Of a DNA stretch of 7,340 nucleotides, positions 1-4,983 are shown in pieces. Below the pieces are notes generated by a model. The model saw only the letters and a list, made by a program, of their open reading frames with translations. It was not told the DNA's origin and did not search any database. The stretch is from assembly GCA_015489285.1 (NCBI GenBank), contig WGAA01000267.1:1-7340 (forward strand). Direction: 5' to 3'. The first letter of the stretch is position 1. Every line of letters begins with the position of its first letter. This stretch comes from Anaerolineae bacterium (GTDB lineage: Bacteria > Chloroflexota > Anaerolineae > JAADDB01). Position numbers and translations under genes: made by a program.

Positions 1-174
1 GACGACGTGTGGATCGGCGCTCGGGTCACCATTCTGGACGGCGTGCGTGTGGGCCGGGGCGCGGTCATCGCCGCGGGCGCGGTGGTCACCCAGGACGTGC
101 CGCCGTACGCGGTGGTGGGGGGTGTTCCGGCCCGGGTGATCAAGTGGAGGAGGAAGGCGACGAGTAACGATTGA
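1..174 (+). CDS. Hexapeptide-repeat acyltransferase, C-terminal part (5' end outside window)
   Basis: Only the last 57 codons are present, in frame from base 1, ending at TGA 172-174. The residues show the isoleucine-patch pattern of left-handed beta-helix acyltransferases (WIGARVTILDGVRVG, then GAVIAAGAVVT). They are followed by the usual family ending, DVPPYAVVGGVPARVIKW, in which the GVPA(R/K)VI segment is highly characteristic of the maltose/galactoside/WbbJ-type O-acetyltransferases. Such enzymes transfer an acetyl group from acetyl-CoA to a sugar hydroxyl in the cytoplasm. With glycosyltransferases and a polysaccharide polymerase/ligase-like gene downstream, a role in acetylating a surface glycan is likely, but the acceptor cannot be read from this fragment. 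The last five residues (ATSND) and the stop codon lie inside an intergenic-type repeat (159-189), so the natural end of the protein was probably slightly different. The family call is firm; the substrate is unknown. Confidence 0.88.
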   Translation, partial: DDVWIGARVTILDGVRVGRGAVIAAGAVVTQDVPPYAVVGGVPARVIKWRRKATSND

Positions 175-508
175 CGATTAACGATTAAGGGGATGGCGTG
201 GAGACAAAGTTGGCGCTGTTGAGCCAACCTGCTTAAAGATTGACGCACGGCGCTGAACCGCCGTGCTCATTAAGGCGAAGCCCTCCGGGCTTTCCCGCGT
301 GAGGCCGCAGGCCTTCGCTAGAATGAGCCGGGCGGTTTAGCGCCCGGCGGTACTTGACACGCCAACCACTGACGCATCACAACTAACGAGTGACGAGTAA
401 CGAGTAAGCGGATGGCGTGGGAAGACAATGATTAACGATTGACGATTAACGATTAAAAAGGGCGGCGCGAGGACAAGGTTGACCCTACCGCGCCAACCCG
501 GCTCTAAA
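159..508. repeat. Three copies of a two-part degenerate intergenic repeat module
   Basis: Part A is a phased 7-8-nt repeat of the type TAACGATTGACGATTAACG. It occurs at about 159-189, 383-407 (with GAG replacing GAT) and 429-457. Each copy is followed by part B, a segment beginning GG(A/C)GGCG(T/C)G and containing GACAA. Part B occurs in long form at about 190-237 and 460-508, and truncated at about 410-430. The two long B copies align along their length (GACAA, GTTG, GCCAACC, CTTAAA or TCTAAA at the end) and each can form a small hairpin, for example GTTGGC 209-214 with GCCAAC 223-228. The arrangement A-B-palindrome-A-B'-A-B looks like local duplication, with the palindrome lying after the first module. 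Function is unknown. Confidence 0.75.
245..348. repeat. REPIN-like element: two hairpin-bearing repeats in inverted orientation
   Basis: Bases 245 to about 294 are an imperfect inverted repeat of about 301-348. The outer arms match well (GGCGCTGAACCGCC at 249-262 against GGCGGTTTAGCGCC at 331-344), followed by a shared TCATT/AATGA and a related inner part. Each arm also folds on itself. There are perfect 8-bp outer stems (245-252 with 259-266; 327-334 with 341-348), each with a 6-nt loop, and smaller inner stems (278-283 with 287-292; 302-306 with 310-314). Four hairpins arranged as two mirrored pairs is the layout of REPIN/BIME-like nonautonomous elements, which are mobilised in trans by REP-associated (IS200/IS605-like) transposases in other bacteria. 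No transposase is present in the window, so mobility is inferred. A folded RNA is an alternative reading. Confidence 0.7.
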
Positions 509-560
509 CTACGCATTACGCATTACGAATCACGCATTACGTATCACGTCATCACGTCAA
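509..560. repeat. Short phased repeat of ACGCATTACG type
   Basis: About 52 bases consist of imperfect 7-8-nt units (TACGCAT, TACGCAT, TACGAATC, ACGCAT, TACGTATC, ACGTCATC, ACGTC). An isolated related unit (GACGCATCAC) occurs at 370-380. The unit resembles the TAACGATTGACG repeat just upstream in period and in its ACG core, so the two may share an origin. No coding potential or promoter is apparent. Confidence 0.7.
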
Positions 561-579
561 GATTGGCTTGCAGTTGAGC

Positions 580-615
580 TCAGACTTCCGAAGTCTGCGA
601 GATTTCGGAAGTCTG
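580..615. repeat. Inverted repeat (CAGACTTCCGAA / TTCGGAAGTCTG) upstream of the ligase-like gene
   Basis: CAGACTTCCGAA at 580-591 is the exact reverse complement of TTCGGAAGTCTG at 604-615. The left arm also contains a self-complementary CAGACTTC/GAAGTCTG around 580-596. The element reads through the in-frame stretch ahead of the 634 ATG. Translation from a TTG at 568 would add 22 residues encoded largely by this palindrome, which is why 634 is preferred as the gene start. It could be a small mobile palindrome or a regulatory hairpin in the mRNA leader. Confidence 0.7.
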
Positions 616-633
616 GACCAAGTGACGTTACCC

Positions 634-1989
634 ATGAACATTTTGCTCGTATTTGCTGCCATCATTATCGTCATACTGGGTATCTCGGGCCTCGGCCTGG
701 CCTTCCTGCGCGCCTGGCCCACGTCGGCCATGATTGTGCTGCTGCTGGCCGTGTACACCAATCACTTCAAATTCGACGTGGGGCCCGTCACCATCCGCAC
801 GGAACACGTGGCCGTCCTGCTCATCGCCGGCCTCCTCATCCCCTACCTCCTCTGGAAGAACGTGCCCCCACGGGTCACCGTGCCCGGCCTGTACGCGCTG
901 GCCTGGTGGCTCGCGCTGGCGTTGAGCGCGTTCCTCCACGCGCCGGACTTCGGCGACACCCTGCGCCACATCATCCGCCTGGGCCTCATGGTCCTTACCC
1001 TGCTGGTGACCGTCAACCTGGTCCACAACCGAGCGGAGTGGACCACCTTCGTCCGCTTGCTCTACGGCATCGGCGTCGTGGAGGCCGCGTACGGCGTCCT
1101 CGCCCGCGCGGTGTACGCCTGGGATTTCGGCACGTTACACGTGCTGGGGCACACCCTCCGGAGTCCCCTCAACCTGGGCGTTCAGATCACCCGCACCCTG
1201 CCCGTGCCCGCGCCTTACGGCACGCTCGAGGAAGGCAACATCTTCGGCAGCACGATGGGGGCTCTGCTCGTCCTCTCCCTGGCCCTCTGGCTCCACCCCC
1301 GGGGGGGCATTTCCCGCCGCTGGAGCAGCATCGGCCTCCTGTTCTCCGCCGCGGGCTGGGTGCTGAGCTTGACCCGGGGCGCGTGGCTGGCCGTCCTCGT
1401 CGTCCTCCCCCTGTTGTGGGTGCTCTATCCGGAAGAGGGACGACGCCGATTGGCCCATCTGGGCCTGCTCTTCGCGGTCGCGCCCCTGGTGCTGGTCCTG
1501 CTGGTCGGGCTCCTCCTCTTCGCGCCCGATTCGGTGCCCGCGGTCGCCCGGCTGCGCACCCTGCTCAGCCTGCACGGCGACCCCACGTTCAACCTGCGCA
1601 TGGAACGTTGGGCCCTGGCCTGGAAGGACATCCGTATGCGTCCCATCCTGGGATGGGGACCGGGCACGTTCGTCCAACTGCACGGTATCCGCTACTTCGC
1701 ACCCGCCTGGCTGGACTCGCTGACCATCAAGAACTTGCAGGAGGGGGGACTCTTCGGGGTGCTGGCGTTGTACGGGGTGTGGATGACCGCGTTGGGGGAC
1801 GGAGTGTGGGGGGCTCTGCAGGAGGGGTTGGCGGAGCGGGGCATGATTTTGGGATTGACCCTGGGCGGGATGGTCCTTTTCCTGGCGTATCACGTGACCG
1901 ACGCCACCTGGTTGGCCCTGGTGTGGGTCTGGTTGGGCGTACTGACGGCACGACCGGAGGGATTGTGGGTACGTTATGAGCGCACCTAA
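634..1989 (+). CDS. O-antigen ligase/polymerase-like polytopic membrane protein (Wzy_C/WaaL type)
   Basis: The 451-residue protein is almost entirely hydrophobic, with about twelve likely transmembrane segments. The first begins at the start (NILLVFAAIIIVILG). There are two polar extracytoplasmic stretches. The second, between the long hydrophobic block near residues 270-295 and the next segment, carries the hallmark of the O-antigen ligase/Wzy_C family: an Arg-rich FNLRMERW (residues 319-326) followed by P-x-L-GWGPGTF (340-346). Proteins of this family polymerise lipid-linked repeat units or ligate glycan chains to an acceptor on the outer face of the membrane. Which of these this one does cannot be told from sequence. 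The ATG at 634 is chosen because the longer TTG start at 568 would translate a palindromic repeat; neither has a strong Shine-Dalgarno. The 3' end overlaps the next gene by 14 nt, implying translational coupling in a polysaccharide operon. Confidence 0.85.
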   Translation: MNILLVFAAIIIVILGISGLGLAFLRAWPTSAMIVLLLAVYTNHFKFDVGPVTIRTEHVAVLLIAGLLIPYLLWKNVPPRVTVPGLYALAWWLALALSAFLHAPDFGDTLRHIIRLGLMVLTLLVTVNLVHNRAEWTTFVRLLYGIGVVEAAYGVLARAVYAWDFGTLHVLGHTLRSPLNLGVQITRTLPVPAPYGTLEEGNIFGSTMGALLVLSLALWLHPRGGISRRWSSIGLLFSAAGWVLSLTRGAWLAVLVVLPLLWVLYPEEGRRRLAHLGLLFAVAPLVLVLLVGLLLFAPDSVPAVARLRTLLSLHGDPTFNLRMERWALAWKDIRMRPILGWGPGTFVQLHGIRYFAPAWLDSLTIKNLQEGGLFGVLALYGVWMTALGDGVWGALQEGLAERGMILGLTLGGMVLFLAYHVTDATWLALVWVWLGVLTARPEGLWVRYERT

Positions 1990-3160
1990 GCCGATACTCT
2001 TCGTCCATTCGAGCAACGAACTCTACGGGTCGGACGTAAGTCTCCTGGAATTGGTCCGACGGTTGGACCGCGGCCGGTACGCGCCTTTGGTGGTCCTGCC
2101 CAACGATTTGCCCTACGAGGGACAGTTGGGCGCGGCCCTGACCGGTATCGGCGTGGACAACCGCACGGTGAACATGGCGATCCTGCGGCGTCGATATACC
2201 ACCCCCCAGGGACTGGCCCTCCTCTTCGCCCGCCTGTGGGTGGGCACCTATCATCTGGTCCGCCTCGCCCGCCGACACCACATCCGGCTGGTCCACTCCA
2301 ACAGCAGTGCGGTCCTGTGCGGCGCGTTTGCCAGCGCCATCACCCGTATCCCTCACATCTGGTACGTGCGGGAGATCGTCCAGGCGCCCCCCCTGGTGCG
2401 GCGCACGTTAGCCCACCTCATCGCCTGGCGTTCCGACCGGGTGGTGGTGAACTCCCACGCGGTGGGCGCCCACCTGATCCAGGACGCTCCGGGGGTGAAG
2501 GACCGTTTGGTGGTCATCCCACCCCCTGTGGACATGGCCCGCTTCAACCCGAAGAACGACGGCCGGGCCGTGCGCCGCGAGTGGGGCGTGGCCGATGATG
2601 AGGTCCTTTTCGGCGTGGTGGGGCGCATTCACTGGTGGAAGGGGCAGGATGTGTTCTTACAGGCCGCGGCCCTGGTGGCCCAACGCCTGCCCAACGCCCG
2701 CTTCGTCATCGTGGGGGATGTGGTCCCGGGTGAGGAGGAGCTGCGACACCGCCTCCAGGAGATGGCCCGTCGCCTGGGGCTGGAGGACAAGGTCGTCTGG
2801 GCCGGGTACCGCAAGGATGCGCCCCAGGTCATGGCCGCGCTGGACGTGCTCGTCCTGGCCTCCACCTCCCCCGAACCCTTCGGTCGGGTGATCATCGAAG
2901 CGATGGCCACGGCGAAACCGGTCATCGCCACCGCGCACGGGGGGCCTCTGGAGATCGTGCGGGACGGGGAGACGGGGTTCCTGGTGACCCCGCGCGATCC
3001 TCAACACATGGCCGAGGCCATGATCCGCTTGGGGGAGGATCCGGAGCTGCGCCGCCGCATGGGGGAGGCCGGATTGGAGCGCATCTACGGCGTGTACACC
3101 CTGGAAAAGCACATCGTCGCCTTCGAGCAGCTGTACGAGGAGGTCCTGAGTGAACGCTGA
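1976..3160 (+). CDS. GT4-family glycosyltransferase
   Basis: This 394-residue soluble protein has the two-Rossmann-domain (GT-B) layout of family 4 retaining glycosyltransferases. The N-terminal acceptor domain opens with PILFVHSSNELYGSDVSLLEL, where the Gly-Ser/Gly-Gly-x-E-like loop follows the first strand. The C-terminal nucleotide-sugar domain begins near VLFGVVGRIHWWKGQD and includes RFVIVGD. It ends with the donor-binding E-x7-E motif: Glu300 and Glu308 in PEPFGRVIIEAMA, followed by KPVIATAHGGPLEIV. Such enzymes add one sugar from an NDP-sugar to a growing lipid-linked glycan at the cytoplasmic face of the membrane. Donor and acceptor are not predictable here. The ATG lies inside the upstream gene (14-nt overlap), with a GGAGGGA-like ribosome site about 13 nt before it. 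The stop overlaps the following gene by 11 nt. Length is typical for the family and nothing appears missing. Confidence 0.92.
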   Translation: MSAPKPILFVHSSNELYGSDVSLLELVRRLDRGRYAPLVVLPNDLPYEGQLGAALTGIGVDNRTVNMAILRRRYTTPQGLALLFARLWVGTYHLVRLARRHHIRLVHSNSSAVLCGAFASAITRIPHIWYVREIVQAPPLVRRTLAHLIAWRSDRVVVNSHAVGAHLIQDAPGVKDRLVVIPPPVDMARFNPKNDGRAVRREWGVADDEVLFGVVGRIHWWKGQDVFLQAAALVAQRLPNARFVIVGDVVPGEEELRHRLQEMARRLGLEDKVVWAGYRKDAPQVMAALDVLVLASTSPEPFGRVIIEAMATAKPVIATAHGGPLEIVRDGETGFLVTPRDPQHMAEAMIRLGEDPELRRRMGEAGLERIYGVYTLEKHIVAFEQLYEEVLSER

Positions 3161-4313
3161 CCTGGAACGATATCGGGAGAAATACGGCCCCTTGCACATC
3201 GCCATGCTGGGCACCCGGGGCGTCCCCGCGTCCTACAGCGGGTTCGAGACCTGTGTCGAACAACTGGGAAGCCGCCTGGTGCAGCGGGGCCACCGGGTGA
3301 CCGTGTACGCGCGGCCGCACCACATCGATTACCCCCATCCCACCTACAAGGGGATGCGCCTGGTCAAGATCCCCACCATCCCCAACAAGTACCTGGACAC
3401 GATTGTGCACGCGTTCCTCTCCAGCCTGCACGCGCTCACCCAGGACTACGACATCGCGCTCTACTTCATCGTGGGCAACAGCCCGGTGACGTGGATCCCC
3501 CGCCTGCGGGGGCAAATCAGCATCCTCAACGTGGACGGCCTGGACTGGAAGCGGGAAAAGTGGCCGGGATGGGCCAAGGCCTACATTCGCTTCACCGAGC
3601 GCCTGGCCACCTTCCTCCCCAACGCGTTCCTCACCGATTCCCGGGTGGTGCAGCGGTATTACAGGGAGCGGTACGGCAAGGAGCCACCCTACATCCCCTA
3701 CGGCGCGGAAGTGACCCGCCGTCCGCCCGGACCGGTCCTGGAGAAATGGGGCCTGGAGCCCGGGAAGTACATCCTCTTCGTGGGGCGATTGGTGCCGGAG
3801 AACTGCGCACATCACCTGGTGGAAGCCTGCAACGGCCTGAAAACGGACATGAAGTGCGTCATCGTGGGGGACGCCCCCTACGCGGAGGAGTACAAGGCCT
3901 ACCTGCGCTCCATCGCCGGGCCCAACGTGGTGTTCACCGGCTACTGCTTCGGCGAATGCTACGAGGAAATCAGCAGCCACGCCTACATCTTCGTGGAGAC
4001 CTCCCAGGTGGGCGGGACGCATCCCGCGCTGCTGGAGGCCATGGCTTTCGGCAGTTGTGTGGTGGTCAACGACACGGAGGAGAACCTGGAGACCATCGGG
4101 GACGCGGGATTCGCTTACGAGGGGGCTCGGGGCGGGGAAGCCCTGCGCGAGGTGCTCCAGTACCTGCTGGACCACCCGGAGGTGGTGGAGGAATACCGCC
4201 AACGCGCATTGCAACGGGTCCAGAAGTATTACACCTGGGACGCGGTCACCGACGCGTACGAGCGGATGTTCTACGAGCTGAAATTCCCACCGACCCCGGC
4301 TCGCGGGGGATGA
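3150..4313 (+). CDS. Glycosyltransferase, DUF1972/Cps2T (rhamnosyltransferase)-like, GT4 fold
   Basis: The 387-residue product has, after a short charged N-terminus, the signature HIAMLGTRGVPASYSGFET (residues 16-34). This is the hallmark of the DUF1972 N-terminal domain found in rhamnosyltransferases such as the pneumococcal Cps2T. The C-terminal donor domain starts at ILFVGRLVPEN (the VGR at 211-213) and contains VGGTHPALLEAMAFGS (287 onward). That sequence replaces the usual E-x7-E: Glu296 is kept, while the position of the first Glu is Gly288, as I recall is common in this subfamily. The likely role is cytoplasmic addition of a deoxyhexose (rhamnose being the family precedent) to the repeat unit. 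Specificity is inference. The GTG start at 3150 has an excellent GAGGAGG ribosome site at 3137-3143 and overlaps the previous stop by 11 nt, placing it in the same operon. It is the last gene before a regulatory gap. Confidence 0.92.
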   Translation: MNADLERYREKYGPLHIAMLGTRGVPASYSGFETCVEQLGSRLVQRGHRVTVYARPHHIDYPHPTYKGMRLVKIPTIPNKYLDTIVHAFLSSLHALTQDYDIALYFIVGNSPVTWIPRLRGQISILNVDGLDWKREKWPGWAKAYIRFTERLATFLPNAFLTDSRVVQRYYRERYGKEPPYIPYGAEVTRRPPGPVLEKWGLEPGKYILFVGRLVPENCAHHLVEACNGLKTDMKCVIVGDAPYAEEYKAYLRSIAGPNVVFTGYCFGECYEEISSHAYIFVETSQVGGTHPALLEAMAFGSCVVVNDTEENLETIGDAGFAYEGARGGEALREVLQYLLDHPEVVEEYRQRALQRVQKYYTWDAVTDAYERMFYELKFPPTPARGG

Positions 4314-4326
4314 CCCCGGAGCACGC

Positions 4327-4342
4327 GGGGCTGAAGAGCCCC
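4327..4342 (+). terminator. Stem-loop after the polysaccharide operon, possible weak terminator
   Basis: GGGGCT (4327-4332) and AGCCCC (4337-4342) form a perfect 6-bp stem with a GAAG loop, 13 nt after the glycosyltransferase stop. What follows is CCTTCC rather than a T run, so classical Rho-independent termination is doubtful. It may protect the mRNA 3' end or be a partial terminator. Confidence 0.35.
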
Positions 4343-4368
4343 CTTCCAGGGAGGGGCCACCGCCGAAC

Positions 4369-4397
4369 TTGACAACACCGCGGGATCGGCTTACCAT
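4369..4397 (+). promoter_or_regulatory. Sigma70-type promoter of the cobalamin-riboswitch leader
   Basis: A perfect -35 TTGACA (4369-4374) is followed after 17 nt by TACCAT (4392-4397), giving ideal spacing. Transcription would start near 4404, immediately before a leader hairpin and the cobalamin riboswitch. Its position in the gap, ahead of the riboswitch and pointing the same way, strongly supports it, although the -10 is only a four-of-six match. Confidence 0.6.
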
Positions 4398-4405
4398 ATC
4401 CCCAC

Positions 4406-4425
4406 GTTGTGGTCGGTACCACAAC
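4406..4425 (+). promoter_or_regulatory. 5' leader hairpin ahead of the riboswitch
   Basis: GTTGTGGT (4406-4413) and ACCACAAC (4418-4425) form a perfect 8-bp stem with a CGGT tetraloop, starting within a few bases of the predicted transcription start. It lacks a T tract, so it is not a terminator. A 5' stabilising hairpin is plausible. On the DNA it is also a palindrome that could serve as an operator just downstream of the promoter. Confidence 0.45.
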
Positions 4426-4439
4426 GGCACAATCGAATA

Positions 4440-4594
4440 AGAGGATGGCAGCAGAGGTGCCCGACGCCCCGGATGGCAGGGCTTAAAGGCGAAGCCGGTG
4501 AAAGTCCGGCGCTGCCCCGCAACGGTAACTCGATACCTGGTACTTGATATCGGGTATCAGGTATCGGGAAGCCCGGTCGCCCGCCTCTGCTGGC
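4440..4594 (+). promoter_or_regulatory. Cobalamin riboswitch (B12 aptamer)
   Basis: The conserved core is readable in order: GGTGCCCGAC, then AAAGGCGAAGCCGGTG, AAAGTCCGGCGCTG, the B12-box region GCCCCGCAACGGTAACT, and the 3' element GAAGCCCGGTCGCCCGCC. The closing P1 stem is perfect: CAGCAGAGG at 4449-4457 pairs with CCTCTGCTG at 4584-4592. Between the B12 box and the 3' element lies a peripheral hairpin (4531-4566) with CGATACCTG pairing with CAGGTATCG, built from an intergenic repeat family. Cobalamin riboswitches bind adenosyl-, methyl- or related cobalamins and repress B12 synthesis or uptake genes. The downstream solute-binding protein and BtuC-like permease fit this. A strong terminator follows at 4716, so control by premature termination is the likely mode. 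Confidence 0.93.
4531..4566 (+). repeat. Intergenic repeat forming a peripheral stem of the riboswitch
   Basis: The variable arm between the B12 box and the 3' end of the aptamer consists of GATACC/GGTATC-type units. It folds into a roughly 16-bp hairpin: a perfect 9-bp base (4531-4539 with 4558-4566), continued by wobble-containing pairs to an ATAT loop. It shares the exact 13-mer GATATCGGGTATC (4546-4558) with the hairpin between the two transporter genes (6244-6256). Confidence 0.75.
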
Positions 4595-4715
4595 TCTGCG
4601 TCCTCTCGCGGGAGGGGAGGGAGCACGGCGTCATTCCGGCGTCGTCCTGAAGTTGGGGGGATACGGCACGCTTGGTGGGCGTGCCTCTCCGCCGAACTTT
4701 GGGAATGCTTCTGAG
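4595..4715 (+). other. Structured spacer between aptamer and terminator
   Basis: These 121 bases carry no gene. They begin with a second CTCTGC (4594-4599) that repeats the 3' strand of the P1 stem, followed by a purine-rich GGGAGGGGAGGGAG run. A direct repeat CGGCGTC follows (4626-4632 and 4637-4643). A perfect hairpin, GGCACGC (4665-4671) with GCGTGCC (4679-4685), is framed by AAGTT (4650-4654) and AACTT (4695-4699). This is where antiterminator or expression-platform pairing would be expected, but I cannot identify a single clear alternative fold. Confidence 0.45.
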
Positions 4716-4741
4716 CCCGGCTCGCGCGAGCCGGGTTTTTT
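4716..4741 (+). terminator. Strong Rho-independent terminator of the riboswitch leader
   Basis: A perfect 20-nt palindrome starts with CCCGGCTCGC and ends with GCGAGCCGGG (4716-4725 with 4726-4735), followed directly by six T (4736-4741). It lies about 120 nt after the aptamer and about 240 nt before the transporter gene. It therefore fits the OFF-state terminator of the riboswitch. The 3' arm (GCCGGG) could alternatively pair with CCCGGT at 4572-4577 in the aptamer's 3' element; this pairing is speculative. Confidence 0.85.
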
Positions 4742-4832
4742 GTTGGTTGAAGGTTGCAGGTTACAAGTTGAAGTATCGGGCCGCCCAACAGCCCCGTCGA
4801 CTCTCAACCTTCAACCTTTAACCCCTTAACCC
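4742..4832. repeat. Inverted pair of GTTGAAGG-type heptad repeats
   Basis: A degenerate 7-nt-phased repeat (GGTTGAAGGTTGCAGGTTAC, 4745-4764, continuing to 4773) is followed 30 nt later by its complement type (4801-4832). GGTTGAAGGTTG at 4745-4756 is the exact reverse complement of CAACCTTCAACC at 4805-4816. The repeat family differs in sequence from those in the other gaps. It begins right behind the terminator T run. Confidence 0.65.
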
Positions 4833-4924
4833 GTCCCCTTACGCCCTCCGCGAGGACGCTGCGCACCGACACAGCACCCTTGTCTGTAGTCTGTTGCCCT
4901 CGGGGCATCAACCGGCCGGATTGA

Positions 4925-4933
4925 TGACATAAT
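4925..4933 (+). promoter_or_regulatory. Possible extended -10 promoter past the riboswitch terminator
   Basis: TGACATAAT reads as an extended -10 (TG, one base, then CATAAT at 4928-4933, five of six matches). No good -35 is present at 17 nt upstream. A start near 4940 would fall inside the 16-bp palindrome and give a leader of about 44 nt if the coding start is 4984. This would allow basal expression independent of the riboswitch. Weak evidence. Confidence 0.25.
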
Positions 4934-4938
4934 CTAAG

Positions 4939-4954
4939 GAGACACCGGTGTCTC
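4939..4954. promoter_or_regulatory. Perfect 16-bp palindrome, candidate operator or RNA hairpin
   Basis: GAGACACCGGTGTCTC is a perfect dyad just after the possible -10 and just before the gene. As DNA it suits a dimeric repressor site; as RNA it folds to a 6-bp stem with a CCGG loop. It covers the alternative GTG start at 4948 and shares three bases (CTC, 4952-4954) with the next hairpin, so the two RNA stems cannot both form fully. Confidence 0.45.
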
Positions 4955-4981
4955 GCATCTCAACACAAAGGAGGATGCGAG
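4952..4981 (+). promoter_or_regulatory. Hairpin presenting the Shine-Dalgarno of the solute-binding protein
   Basis: CTCGCATC (4952-4959) pairs perfectly with GATGCGAG (4974-4981). The 14-nt loop contains AAAGGAG (4968-4973 plus the first stem base), the ribosome site for the ATG at 4984, which starts two bases after the stem. The geometry suggests a role in translation initiation. Whether it opens or hides the site depends on competition with the overlapping palindrome at 4939-4954. Confidence 0.45.
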
Positions 4982-4983
4982 TC

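Larger units (their letters stand above)
175..633. other. Gene-free, repeat-filled gap between the acyltransferase and the polysaccharide operon
   Basis: I find no convincing coding sequence on either strand in these 459 bases. In order they hold: the end of a first copy of a TAACGATTGACG-type repeat with its attached module, a double palindrome at 245-348, two more copies of the repeat module (383-508), an ACGCATTACG-type repeat (509-560) and an inverted repeat (580-615). The operon starting at 634 must be transcribed from here or from further upstream. The only promoter-like match I see is TTGACC at 479-484 with TCTAAA at 503-508 (18-nt spacing). It lies inside a repeat copy and is weak. 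Confidence 0.7.

Noticed and set aside
479..508. Promoter TTGACC-18-TCTAAA for the polysaccharide operon
   Set aside because: It is within a repeat copy whose sister copy has a poorer match, the -10 is weak and the spacing is not ideal. Kept only as a remark.
159..560. CRISPR array
   Set aside because: The repeats are short, degenerate and phased at 7-8 nt without unique spacers of constant length, and no cas gene is present.
568..633. N-terminal extension of the ligase-like protein from a TTG at 568
   Set aside because: The added residues come mostly from a palindromic repeat, there is no good ribosome site, and the ATG at 634 leads directly into the first membrane segment.
906..1979. Long plus-strand frame overlapping the ligase-like gene in another register
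   Set aside because: The translation is Pro/Arg/Gly/His-rich low-complexity sequence typical of a shifted high-GC frame, whereas the chosen frame gives clear membrane segments and a family motif.
2922..4430. A 502-codon open frame on the minus strand
   Set aside because: It lies antisense to two well-recognised glycosyltransferases, extends into the riboswitch leader, and its translation is His/Gln/Gly-rich with no recognisable domain. Such frames are expected in high-GC DNA opposite real genes.
4607..4623. G-quadruplex in the G-rich run of the leader spacer
   Set aside because: Only three adjacent G runs of sufficient length are present; the next run is over 30 nt away.
4483..4788. A 101-codon minus-strand frame in the leader
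   Set aside because: It runs antisense through the cobalamin riboswitch and terminator and includes repeat-derived residues, so it is not a plausible gene.
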